The position numbers were made by a program, and so were the translations under genes. From positions 8,274,071-8,338,070 of the forward strand of contig JAGTTD010000024.1 of assembly GCA_018398585.1 (NCBI GenBank): DNA of 64,000 bases, read 5' to 3'. Each line of letters starts with the position of its first letter. Within the stretch, counting starts at the first letter, position 1. This stretch comes from Simmondsia chinensis. Its lineage: Eukaryota > Streptophyta > Magnoliopsida > Caryophyllales > Simmondsiaceae. Under the pieces are notes generated by a model. The model worked only from the letters and a program-made list of their open reading frames with translations, had not been told where the DNA came from and made no database searches. Shown one piece after another: positions 54,571-64,000 of this stretch.

Positions 54571-55860
54571 TTGATCTTGTTGCTGTGGTTGCTGTTAAGA
54601 GCTAAGATTCTTGTTCCAATGTTTGGAGGAATGACTACCAGATCTGCGGCAGCTGCGAATGCTAATGCAAATGTCAATGCGGTAACGACTGCAACTACAT
54701 ACGCAGATGCTGTTGCTGTTGCTGTTGCTGGTGCTGAGACTAGAGCTAATGTTGAAAACAAACATGAGGAGTAGTTTGATTGGATATGGAATCAGATGTA
54801 GAACATGATGACTATGTTCCAGCAGAGTCAAGTGAACATTAATAAGAAATTCGAAAGGCAATCACAACAAATTGGAGGCATTGAGGAGCAGATCAACAAA
54901 TAGCAAGAACTTACGGGTGTAGGATTTCTTTATGCTGCTAGTCAGCTCGAAAGGCCTCATAATCCAATTCCTACTTCTGTTCCACTACCAGATCCTACAA
55001 GTCAGCTTGTAAGAACTTATATTCTAGCTCCTGCATCGTTTCCTCCACCTGATTCCACTAACAATGGAGAAGTTCAGCAAATTCCACGAGCTACAACTAC
55101 AAGTAGCCTCAAGTAGAGCTGGAACCATTCGATGGAACAATGCCTCAATAACGGATCAGGAAATGCGAGAGGTACTTTCGATTCTATAACATTTCTGAAG
55201 CTGAGAAAGTTGAATTAGCGGCTGTATATATGTAAGGAGAATTGGAAGTCTGGTATTATAGCCTTGTTTGAATTAATTCCTTGATAACTTGGACTGAATT
55301 TGAAAGATAATTGTGTGAGACGTATCGTGATGAGGACATCGGTGATGTTGTGGACAATTTTAATAAGCTGGTGCAAACTACAACTGTGAAGGAGTACATG
55401 TCAAGGTTTGAGAATCTCAGGGCAAGGATGCTGGTTGTATATGTTGATGCTACTGAGGCATATTATGTTTCGAGTTTTATCAGTGGCTTGAAGCCAAAGG
55501 TCAAGAATCTTATCAAGGAATTGGGTCCTTCTTCCCTGTCTCAGGCTTACTCGAAGGCAAGGAGGTTTGAGTGCACAGTATTGGCTTCCAATGAGGCACC
55601 TAGAGTAAGAAACACTCAATTTGGAGGTCCCTCACACAGGCAGTTTCAACTGGCAACAAACCATTGACCATGGAGGAGAAGAAGCTGCAAAAACTTTGTT
55701 TCAAATGTTACCAAGGATATTTCTTTAGTCACAAGTGTGATCCTAAGTATCTTATGTCTGTTTCTGGATGTGATGCTGAGGTGATAATCAGGAAGAGGAT
55801 GAGGTTGTGAATTATGAAGTGCAAGAAGCAGATAAGATCGAAGAGATAGATGATGACATT
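54571..55860 (+). pseudogene. gag of Gypsy C
   Basis: An alanine/asparagine-rich start (MTTRSAAAANANANVNAV), then a broken middle. A core gag domain follows at 55120-55665: FDGTMPQ, RYFRFYNISEAEKVELA, LCETYRDEDIGDVVDNFN and SSFISGLKPKVKNLIKE. The knuckle CFKCYQGYFFSHKC is at about 55695-55740. Stops are at about 54772, 54800 and 55305. Confidence 0.82.
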
Positions 55861-55878
55861 GAGATATTTGTATAAGCC

Positions 55879-57945
55879 TTGACTGGAAATGGCTTGCACA
55901 ACACCATCAGGATCAAAGGGGAAGCTAGAAGCAAATCCTTGCTGATTTTAATCGACAGTGGCAGTACCCATAATTTCATTGATCCTAAGATTGTAAGGAT
56001 TGTGGGGCATGAGATGATCAAGACCTCTCCATTAGTAGTAACCATGGCGTATGGTAATTCAATCTTGGCTCATACCAAGTGCAGGAACTTCAAGTGGTTG
56101 ATGCAGGGGCAGGACTTTGATTATGACTTCAAGGCGTAGAGATTGGGAGGTTGTGATATGGTTTTAGGGGTTGATTGGATGAAGACAATTAGTCCCTAGC
56201 TTTTTGATTTTGCTAAATTGAAAATATCATTTGAAAGATAAGGACAGCCTGTTCAGCTGCAAGGCATTCGAGAGTAAGGACAATTGCAAATGATCAGTGC
56301 GAATCAGTTGCAGGGGGTGTTCAAGAAGAAAAATTACCTATGGGTTGGACAACTCCATTCCATCAGTGCCATTAATGAGGAAGAACAGGTGAATTCTAAT
56401 CCTTCAATTGATTCTCTATTGCTGAAGTATCATGACTTAGTTGAGCAACCAAGTTCCTTGCCTCCTAAGAGAGCATTTGATCATGCCATTCCATTGAAAG
56501 CTGGAATAGATCCAGTAAATCTTCGACCATATAAGTATCCTCACTCACAAAAGAGTGAGCTTGAATGACAAGTGGATGAACTGTCGAAGACAAGGTTTAT
56601 TAGACATAGCCACAGTCCTTTTGCTTCACCAGTCATATTGGTTAAGAAGAAGGAAGGAACTTCAAGAATGTGCATAGACCATCGTCAATTGAATTCACTT
56701 ACAATTAAAGATAAGTTTCCCATTCCAATCATCGATGACTTGTTGGATGAGCTCTATGGATCTAAATTCTTCTCCAAGCTTGATCTGCGGCAGGGCTATT
56801 ATCATATCAGAGTTCAAGAAAATGACATTTACAAGACAGCTTCTAGAACACATCATGGGCATTATGAGTTCTTGGTGATGCCATTGGGCTATCCAATGCC
56901 CTGGCTACATTCCAAGCATTGATGAATTCAGTGTTCAAGTCGTTCCTCAGGAAGTTTGTACTTGTGTTTCTTGATGATATCTTGGTCTACAGTTCTTCTT
57001 GGGAGACTCATTTGAACCATCTCGAACTGGTGTTCAAGACAATGAGCCAGCACAAGCTTTATGCTAAGCTTTCCAAATGTTCATTTACTAAAACACAAGT
57101 AGAGTATCTTGGCCATCTCATTTCAGAAAAAGGAGTGGCTACTGATGTTAGCAAGGTGCATGCCATGAAAGATTGGCCTGTTCCTAAGACTCTTAAGCAG
57201 CTTCGAGGATTCCTTGGATTGACAGGATATTATAGAAAATTCATTGTTGGCTATGGAATAATTGCAAAGCTCTAACTAAATTATCCAAGAAGGATGCTTT
57301 TCACTGGAATGATCAAGCTGAAGAAGCCTTTGAACTATTGAAGGATGCATTGTCTTCTGCTCCTGTCTTAGCCATGCCTAATTTCACTCTACCATTTATC
57401 CTGGAAACAGATGATTGCAGCAAGGGTATTGGAGCAGTGTTATCTCAAAATGGCAGGCACCTGGCATACTTGAGTCAAGCTTTAAGTCCCAGGAATCAAG
57501 AGCTATCCATATACGAAAAGGAATACTTAGCAATATTGTAAGCAGTACAAAAATGGAGGCATTACTTGGAGGGTCATCATTTTATAAGTATTTGTTGGAA
57601 CAGAAGATCAGTACGAGAGTTCAAAGGAAGGGCCTTATGAAGATGCTAGGATTGCACTATACCATTGAGTATAGGAAGGGAAAGGACAATGGTGCTGCCG
57701 ATGCCCTTTCAAGGAAGCTGGAAGATCTGGAGGAGGCTAATTGTGCAACCGGGTCCATAGTGGTGCCATCTTGGATGGAAGAGGTGGTGAAATCTTATGA
57801 TGGAGATTCCTTTGCTCAAGGATATGTTATAGCTCAATTTGTTCAAGGCACAGTGGGTACTAATTTTGAAGTATCGGTTAGCCATGGAGTATTCAGAATT
57901 AAGGGGAAGGTGTATGTGGGCATAGGTTCTGATTTAAGGAAGTAG
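55879..57945 (+). pseudogene. Protease, RT and RNase H of Gypsy C
   Basis: Protease ILIDSGSTHNFIDPK (about 55945-55990) and [35 protein letters not shown] (56623), [13 protein letters not shown], a frameshift near 56890, FLDDILVYS (about 56970) and [13 protein letters not shown]. RNase H: FILETDDCSKGIGAVLSQ (57396), KEYLAIL then a stop; a deletion after WRHYLEGHHF removes the conserved KTDHQSLK segment; ADALSRKLED follows. Each break is different from those in B. Confidence 0.87.
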
Positions 57946-57949
57946 GTCT

Positions 57950-59200
57950 TATTGGATGCCCATAGCTTTGCTTGGGGTGGACATTCCAGCATTGAAGGCA
58001 CCTATCAGAGATTGAAGCAATACTTTCATTAGCCTGGTTTGAAGAAGGAAATTCAAGAGCTAATCCAAAATTGTGAGGTCTATCAAAGGACAAAGAGTGA
58101 GTATCAGCCTTATGAAGGATTGCTTAAACCCTTAAATGTTCCTGAAAAAGCTTGGGAACACATTAGTATGGATTTCATTGAAGGGTTGCCCAAGTCAAAA
58201 GGGAAGGAAGTCATTTGGGTAGTTGTTGATCGTTTCACAAAATTCAGCCATTTTGTGGCCTTTAACCATCCTATTATTGCTGAAAGGTTGGCAAGACTCT
58301 TCTTGGATCATATTTACAAGCTCCATGAGATGCCACAGACCATAGTTTCAGACAGGGACAAGTTTTTCACAAGCAATTTTTGGCGCGAGCTCTTTCTATT
58401 GCTAGGGACTACTTTGGCAATGAGTTCTTCTTATCACCCTTAATCGGATGGACAGACTGAGAGGGTTAATCAATGCGTTGAACAATTTATGAGGAGCATG
58501 ACATTCACTCATCCTAAGAACTGGAATAAATGGCTTTCTCTAGCGGAATTTTGATATAACTCATACTTTCATTCAGCTCTTGGGACTTCTCCATTCAAGG
58601 CTTTACATGGGTATGATCCACTCACTCCTATGATGCTTCAAGGGGAAATTCTGAATGTGGATGAAGTAAATGAACTATGGGATCACAGGAAACAACTTGT
58701 GCAGCAGCTCAAGGATAATTTACAAGTTGCACAATCGCGGATGAAATACTTTGCTGATTGAAAAAGATCTGATAAAACCTTTGCAATTGGTGATTATGTC
58801 CTCTTGAAATTACAGCAATATAGGCAGTCTTCTTTACCTGTGCGCAAGGATGTCAAGTTGAGTGCAAGGTTCTTTAGGCCTTACAAGGTATTGGAGAGGA
58901 TAGGGAAGGTTGCTTACAAGCTGGAGTTACCACCAGATTCATTGGTGCACCCTGTGTTTCATGTATCTTTGCTTAAGAAGTTTGTGCAGCAGCTGCTGAT
59001 GCTCCTGCAGGTCACCCCCAAGCCACGTTGCAAGGGTTATTGGTTCAACAACCTCAGGCAATTTTGAGTTTATAGCTGGTTCAGTAGCAGGGGAAGCAGA
59101 AAAAGGAGGTTTTGGTGCAGTGGAGTAACTTGAGCCCTGAGGTTGTTACTTGGAAAGATTGGACCTTTCTTCAATCTCAATTTCCTTCTTTACATTCTTG
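57950..59200 (+). pseudogene. Integrase and chromodomain-like tail of Gypsy C
   Basis: AWGGHSSIEGTYQRLKQYF with the zinc-binding His kept; CEVYQRTK has lost the second Cys of the CEVC pair. DDE core: ISMDFIEGLP (58163), SDRDKFFTSNFW (58350) and SDGQTERVNQ (58447), all three present, with a stop just before SDGQT (TAA at about 58441). The tail has [14 protein letters not shown] and [13 protein letters not shown] chromodomain-like VLVQWSNLSPEVVTWKDW ends near 59200. Confidence 0.87.
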
Positions 59201-59217
59201 AGGCAAGAATGTTCACG

Positions 59218-59258
<41 letters not shown>
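59218..59258. repeat. G homopolymer, 41 bases
   Basis: Replaces the short purine tract found before the 3' LTR in relative B; followed by CGCGGGGGGGTGGAAT. It lies at the polypurine-tract position of Gypsy C. Confidence 0.85.
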
Positions 59259-59274
59259 CGCGGGGGGGTGGAAT

Positions 59275-59626
59275 TATTATGATTGGAGCTGGAGTGATCA
59301 AGTTCTAGCAGCGGGAAAGTTAGGTAAGTCTGTTTTGATTCATTTGGTTATGGTCTTTAGTGGTTTAAGTCAATGTGTTAGTCCATTTTTGGCGGCTGAG
59401 TTCAAAAAGTTGGTTAAATAGTTAGTCTTGGTGCAATGTATCTCTTTTGATCCTAGTTTGTATAAATAGCTTAAGCTCTTGTAAGTTCGATTCATGAATG
59501 ATAAAATTCATACTTTCTCTCTCTCATCTCTAATTCTCTCTCTATTTCTCATCTTCTTCACTTCTCTTTCATCTAAACTCTATTCTATCTTAGGTTATGA
59601 ATCAAGATTGTTCTTGACTCATAACA
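59275..59626 (+). repeat. 3' LTR of Gypsy C
   Basis: 352 bp, TATTATGATT...CATAACA. It is closely similar to the 5' LTR but without the 39-bp duplication; the first TG is mutated to TA. Confidence 0.88.
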
Positions 59627-60442
59627 CTTTACACCAAAAAGAAGCGCGCGTAACTGCATATCTTGAAGAAGGTTCGGCTCACCGAGAAGGTGAGCAACAT
59701 TTTAGTGTCGGGTTCCCCACCCAAGTTTCAAGAACCCGGGGCATTTATAGTTCCATGTTAGGAGAGTATAAACCTCATCCCTTACTTAGTTTTTTGGGAA
59801 TTGGGAATAGGAGACCTTAAGCCAACTAATGTCATGCTTCAGTTGGCTGATAGGACAGAGCGGGTACCTCACGAGTTAGTGAAAGATGTACTTGTTAAGG
59901 GTGACAAGTTCGTCTTTCCTGTTGATTTTCTCATCTTAGATATAGACCCTACTCCTAGGCAAAAGCAGAACACTCCCATTATTCTAGGTCGACCGTTCCT
60001 AGCCGCGGTCGCCGTTGTGATTCATTATAGGACGGGAGTGTTGGAGGTTTCTTTTGGAAACCTCAACTGCAAATTGAAGGTCTTGAACATTGTTCGGCAC
60101 CTTGAGACTGACGACAAGTTGGAATGCTACAGGGTTGACCCTTTGGTAGATCCGGGTAAGCCCGACTTTACTGAAAGTGCTGATTCTAATAATGTCCGTG
60201 TTTGTGCCGATGGTTGTGCCTCATCACCTACACCTGGGGTAGCATAGAGATTCGCGACCCCGATGCTGGTAATGTTTCTCTCCTTGATAGTCACAGGTCT
60301 AGACACATTTTTGGGTTTGGGGATCATCCCTACTGGGTCAACTTGAGTTATATGGTAGACATTGCCTCCAATTTTGGGTGATATTGTGCTCTAAATTGTG
60401 TTAGGCTAAAGACGTTAAAATTAGCGCTCTTGGGAGGCAACC

Positions 60443-61946
60443 TGATATGCCTTATATTTACATATTTTATTCTTCATTCCCGCAATATATTTGGGTTTTA
60501 CGTGTGTGTGTTGTTTTTTTTGTAATCTAGGTACATTTTGGCTTAGAGTGCAACGGAGCAAACAAATGTTGAAAAATGGAAGACTCAAGCGTAATCGAGG
60601 AATAATTGAAGATTACTTTGAGAAACCAAACCACGTGTAAAAAAATAAGTACCCATTGGGTTAAGATTCGGTCAAAAATAGTCTTTCCTTGGGCACGTGG
60701 ATCGATTGACCATGCAAATTGGCAATCGGTCAAGCTTAAAACGAGCAAAAGGTTAAAAGAAGGGTATTTATGACCAAATAATTTGCTAATATACTTATAA
60801 AACCACTTGGTTCACGTAGATCTCTTCAAGAGATTCGATTTGGTATATAATTTGGCTCGTAACTCTTTACGGATAAAAAGTTACACCCGTTTTAATTTAA
60901 CTGCGCAAGCTATGAAAACTGTGGCCGACCGATTTCCGATCGATTGGGGAGGGCATGGGACGTACCCTAAGGACGCCCCATTTATAAATTAAGAGGGCAA
61001 AACCTAATTTCACATCTTTTTCCACACCTCCTCTTAATCTCTCCTACCCGAAGCCGCTACGAGTTCCAAAGGATTCTCAAACGCCAAAGCGCAGGTGGTC
61101 GGAGTATTGGGGGAATCAAAGCAAGGATCAACATCAACATCAATTGGGGAAGTCTTCAAATCCTTAGTTTTGTCATTATTGTTTTCTTTCTTGGGTTCAT
61201 GATGTTTATAACTCCAATGGAATAGTAGACTTTTAGTTCAGGGATAAAGGACAGCCGTCCATATCCCAGACTTATATTTTATTGTAAACAATGGTTTTGT
61301 TATGTTATATACGCACCCCTGTGGGGAATTTGTGATCGTTGTTTGGTTTTCTTTGTGTGAGCTCGTAGCCATGTTAATATTTTCAAATTATTAGCGTTAA
61401 TCTATGAACTTGTAGCCTAAATAATAACATAACTGGTTTTCACACATGTCTAGGGTTGAGATTGTACCCAACCCTAAACACAATATTTATACAAATTAAT
61501 ATTTGGTTAGGAGTGACAAAGGAATTAAGTAGTGCTAATGAGATAACTTATATTACACGTAGGGTGATATGATAAGTTATTCCTTTAGACTAGTTCATTA
61601 CCCTAAGCCCTAATTTAAATACTAACCCAAGTTTAGTGCTTGTAGCCTAAGCCTCCTAGATCATTGTCATAGTATAATATAATAATGGGATACGAGTAAT
61701 ACTACCTTGAATTCATTCCCTGAACTAACCTCAATTGAATTGACACTTTTAGTTTATCATCATTTTTGCTATTTTAGTTAACAAATCAATTAAACCAACT
61801 TAAAACTCGATTTCAACATCTCGTTAATAACAAAATCCAACTTAACTCTGATTCCCTGCGGATACGGCCTGTTTACCCGATTTAGCTACGACGATCTCGT
61901 ACGCTTGCGAGTAGACGGTTTTAAAACACACATTTAAAACACATTA
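60443..61946 (+). repeat. LTR of element D (opposite orientation to element A LTRs)
   Basis: 1504 bp, TGATATGCCTTATATTTAC...ACATTA. It is the reverse complement of the element A LTRs, with about 200 bp more in its first half (about 60590-61000) and one copy of the internal duplication fewer. A TATA-like tttataaatta is at about 60979-60990. The left end is joined exactly to GGGAGGCAACC after the gag-protease stop. The right end is followed by AGTTTTT and then by element E sequence in the other direction. Confidence 0.78.
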
Positions 61947-61953
61947 AGTTTTT

Positions 61954-62330
61954 CCCCAAACCCATTCCTTACTTGTCCTCAAGCAAGATTCGGCTCAAAC
62001 TAGCTAATGATAAAAAAATTTAGTTGGGCATATAACGGTAAGGATCACTTGTAAAAATTATTATCCGATCATAATTGAAGGTGTGCCTGAGAGTACAGAA
62101 TCCTTGTGTCACATTATTATTGTACTGGTTCTAACTCAAGTTCCGGTTATTGAAGTCTTTTTACTAGTGAGTGAACTTAGAACTTCTCTTCCCTCCGTCT
62201 TATTTTAAATCCACCAAGTATAAGGCCAAATAGAGAGAATAAACAAAGGAATCAATTATCCTAACCCTTTCACCGCTAATCAACAATAAAATCAGAAAAA
62301 TTCTCTTTTTTCTCTTATTTTCCCCCCCTT

Positions 62331-62365
<35 letters not shown>

Positions 62366-63516
62366 ACCCCCCCCCCCCCCCCTTTTTTCACTTTTTTTTC
62401 CACGGTAAGACGTGTCTCCCTTAGACCATGTAGTGAGTTTTCGGCCGGCAACTCCCGATCCAGTTGGCTCAAGGTACCTGGATTTAAGAGACCCCTACGG
62501 ACCTTATGGCTCGAGTCCAAAGAATTCACAGCCTAATCCGTTAGCACATGCCCCTTTTTTATTAGGTATTAGTACTTATTATAGCGACTTAATGGGTTGA
62601 TTCTTTTTAAGCTTTCCCTGTGGCCCTTGTAGCGAGCTTTTGACCGGAAGCTCCAGACCTAGTTGGCTCAAGGTACCAGGTTTTAAGATACCCCTACGAG
62701 ATTACTTGCTCGAGACACAGGGGCTACAAGAATTAACAAGTCACTTTTTTTCTTTTTTTAAGGGGAATACTCAAGATAAGGAGATAGTAAATTGATTTCA
62801 ACATTACTAGAAGTAGAATGGTGGATTCTAATTCCTAAGATTATTATGGCTATTTCAACCTAAACAGTAAAACATGTCACAAGATTAAGGGTGAAAAATA
62901 ATAATTTCTCTAACAAGTTAAAAGACAAAAATACGGATTCAAAAGTAGGATCCAACAATAATCTCATTACATAAACATTCTAAGCATCATAATACATCTC
63001 AAATTTGGGTCTACAATAAAAGTCACAAGCAACTCTATACTTATTCATGCAAAAATGTAGCTAATTTAAGCCAAATGAAGCTTTAAAGGACAAACAGAAG
63101 TTCACTCTCATCTGCCATCCCCAAACACAAACCTTGCATTGTCCTCAATGCAAATCGAGAAAAATAAATTCAAGTAAGGAAAGGAAAGAGACGACCTAAG
63201 ATGTAGCATATTCAATGACATATGGTGAGCAAATCCAAGAAGAAAGACGGAGGTAGCAAGCTACAATTGAAGACATAGAAGACAGGATACTAAACAAACT
63301 TGTTAGTAGTGTTAGAAATAAAGAGCGTACAAGTGTTTAGTAAAAGAGAAACAAAGTTATCATAGGAGGGATAACAAACGGATCTGCACTTGAAAGAGGG
63401 TTCATGCTAAAAAACAAAATAATAAATAAAATAAAACAAAACTAAAGATAGATTGGGTTGCCTCCCAAGAGCGCCATGTTTAACGTCTTCAGCCAGACGC
63501 AGTTTGGAACACGAGA
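61954..63516 (-). other. Element E 3' non-coding internal region
   Basis: Homologous, in the same orientation, to 8428-9113 plus 14065-14845 of element A. On the minus strand it runs from the gag-protease stop (63517) to the purine-rich ggaatgggtttgggg at 61954-61975. It contains an interrupted C homopolymer (62332-62382). No coding signal. Confidence 0.7.
62332..62382. repeat. C homopolymer, 34 + 16 bases
   Basis: C34, one A (62366), then C16. The same position in element A (about 8790-8812) has only short T and C runs. Confidence 0.85.
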
Positions 63517-64000
63517 TCAACCAAAATCCGAGGCAATGTCTGCCATATAACTCAGGTTGATCCAATAGGGATGATCCCCAAACCCAACAGCGTTTCGAGA
63601 CCTGTGACTATCAAGGAGGGAAATATTACCAGCATCAGGGTCACAAATCTCTATCCTACCAGGTGTAGGTGATGAAGCATAACTATCGACACAGACAGGA
63701 ACACTATTATAATCATCACTTCTAGTAGAATCGGGCTTACCCGGCTCTACCAAAGGGTCAATATCATCAACCCTGTAGTATTCCAATTCGTCCTCAGTCT
63801 CAGGGTGTCGAACAAAGTTTGAGAACTTCAATTTTCCCTTGAAGTTTCCAAAAGAAACCTCCAACACTCCCGTCCTATAGTGAATCACAGCGTCGGCCGT
63901 TGCTAGGAACGGTCGACCTAAAATAATGGGAGCGTTGTTCTTTTGCCTAAGAGTAGGGTCTATATCTAAGACGAGAAAATCAATAGGGAAGAAAAACTTG
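63517..64000 (-). pseudogene. Element E gag-protease, C-terminal end (runs off the window)
   Basis: Minus strand, about 160 codons visible: LVLDIDPTLRQK-like start, PFLATADAVIHYRTGVLEVS, a FVRHPETEDELEYYRVDDID acidic tail, PTPGRIEICDPDAGNISLLD, and a stop at 63517. It is a third copy of the element A protein tail and is open over the visible part from 63888. Confidence 0.78.

Larger units (their letters stand above)
54111..59626 (+). mobile_element. Gypsy element C (chromodomain Ty3/Gypsy)
   Basis: A 5516-bp element inserted in the gag of element D. The LTRs are 54111-54461 and 59275-59626. Flanks share CTTT (ACTTTTG before, CTTTACA after), a partial target duplication. The order of domains is the same as in B. 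It has stops and frameshifts, but its integrase core is better kept than that of B. Confidence 0.9.
53935..60382 (+). pseudogene. Element D gag-protease (element A family), split by Gypsy C
   Basis: Plus strand. Before Gypsy C: PFPSTLIGPKKKDDPKR, ELIDVFKDVKINLPLIETIK and IYSKFLNDFC (to 54110). After it (59627 on): AYLEEGSAHREGEQHFSVGF, GDLKPTNVMLQLADRTERVP, ELVKDVLVKGDKFVFPVDFL, TPIILGRPFLA and VIHYRTGVLEVSFGN, with a stop near 60380. GDLKPT..LQLADR and PVILGRPFLA are hallmarks of the retropepsin region of Athila/Tat-type Gypsy elements. The N-terminal gag is missing at the copia-4 boundary. The protease part is better preserved than in element A. Confidence 0.82.

Noticed and set aside
62200..62529. 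Glycine-rich frame
   Set aside because: Results from the long C homopolymer read on the minus strand.

Overview
The window is nuclear DNA of a flowering plant, probably a eudicot. It is AT-rich, packed with degenerate LTR retrotransposons, TIR elements, SINEs and a LINE fragment, and has one recognisable host gene with plant-type GT-AG introns. I cannot name the species. There is no bacterial-type gene, rRNA, true tRNA gene or CRISPR array.

Layout. 0-5 kb: a TRIM relic, a GC-rich foldback element (about 2.0-2.65 kb) and a broken hAT transposase (3.19-4.9 kb). 5-20 kb: a three-level nest. A minus-strand Ty1/Copia pol relic was hit by a TIR element (5414-6292, 6-bp target duplication) and by a gag-protease-only Ty3/Gypsy element, called A here (6972-18865, duplication GATAT). 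Element A in turn received a chromodomain Gypsy element N (9114-14064, duplication AAGAC) and an LTR-like insert (18866-19613, duplication CATCA). 20-41 kb: an old plus-strand Copia element (copia-1) stretched over about 19 kb by later insertions: a LINE 3' fragment, a TRIM, a SINE, Gypsy element B (26429-31791, duplication CAACA) and a complex of shared-LTR and inverted Copia copies (33.4-40.7 kb), which itself holds a Tourist-like MITE.

42-48 kb: the only host gene, on the minus strand. It encodes a circularly permuted YqeH/NOA1/BPG2-type organellar GTPase in three exons, with two SINEs in its large intron. 48.6-53.9 kb: a degraded Copia element (copia-4). 53.9-64 kb: a second copy (D) of the element A family, split by Gypsy element C (54111-59626) and joined to a third, oppositely oriented copy (E) through an anomalously oriented LTR.

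Nearly all transposon reading frames carry stops or frameshifts, so little here should move on its own. The best observations are the TSD-supported order of insertions, a TRIM family with 73-bp LTRs, the gag-protease-only family with 1.4-1.5 kb LTRs, dyad-symmetric motifs in two LTR families, and three very long G/C homopolymers. I did not see a convincing new molecular system. The novelty is in transposon structure.
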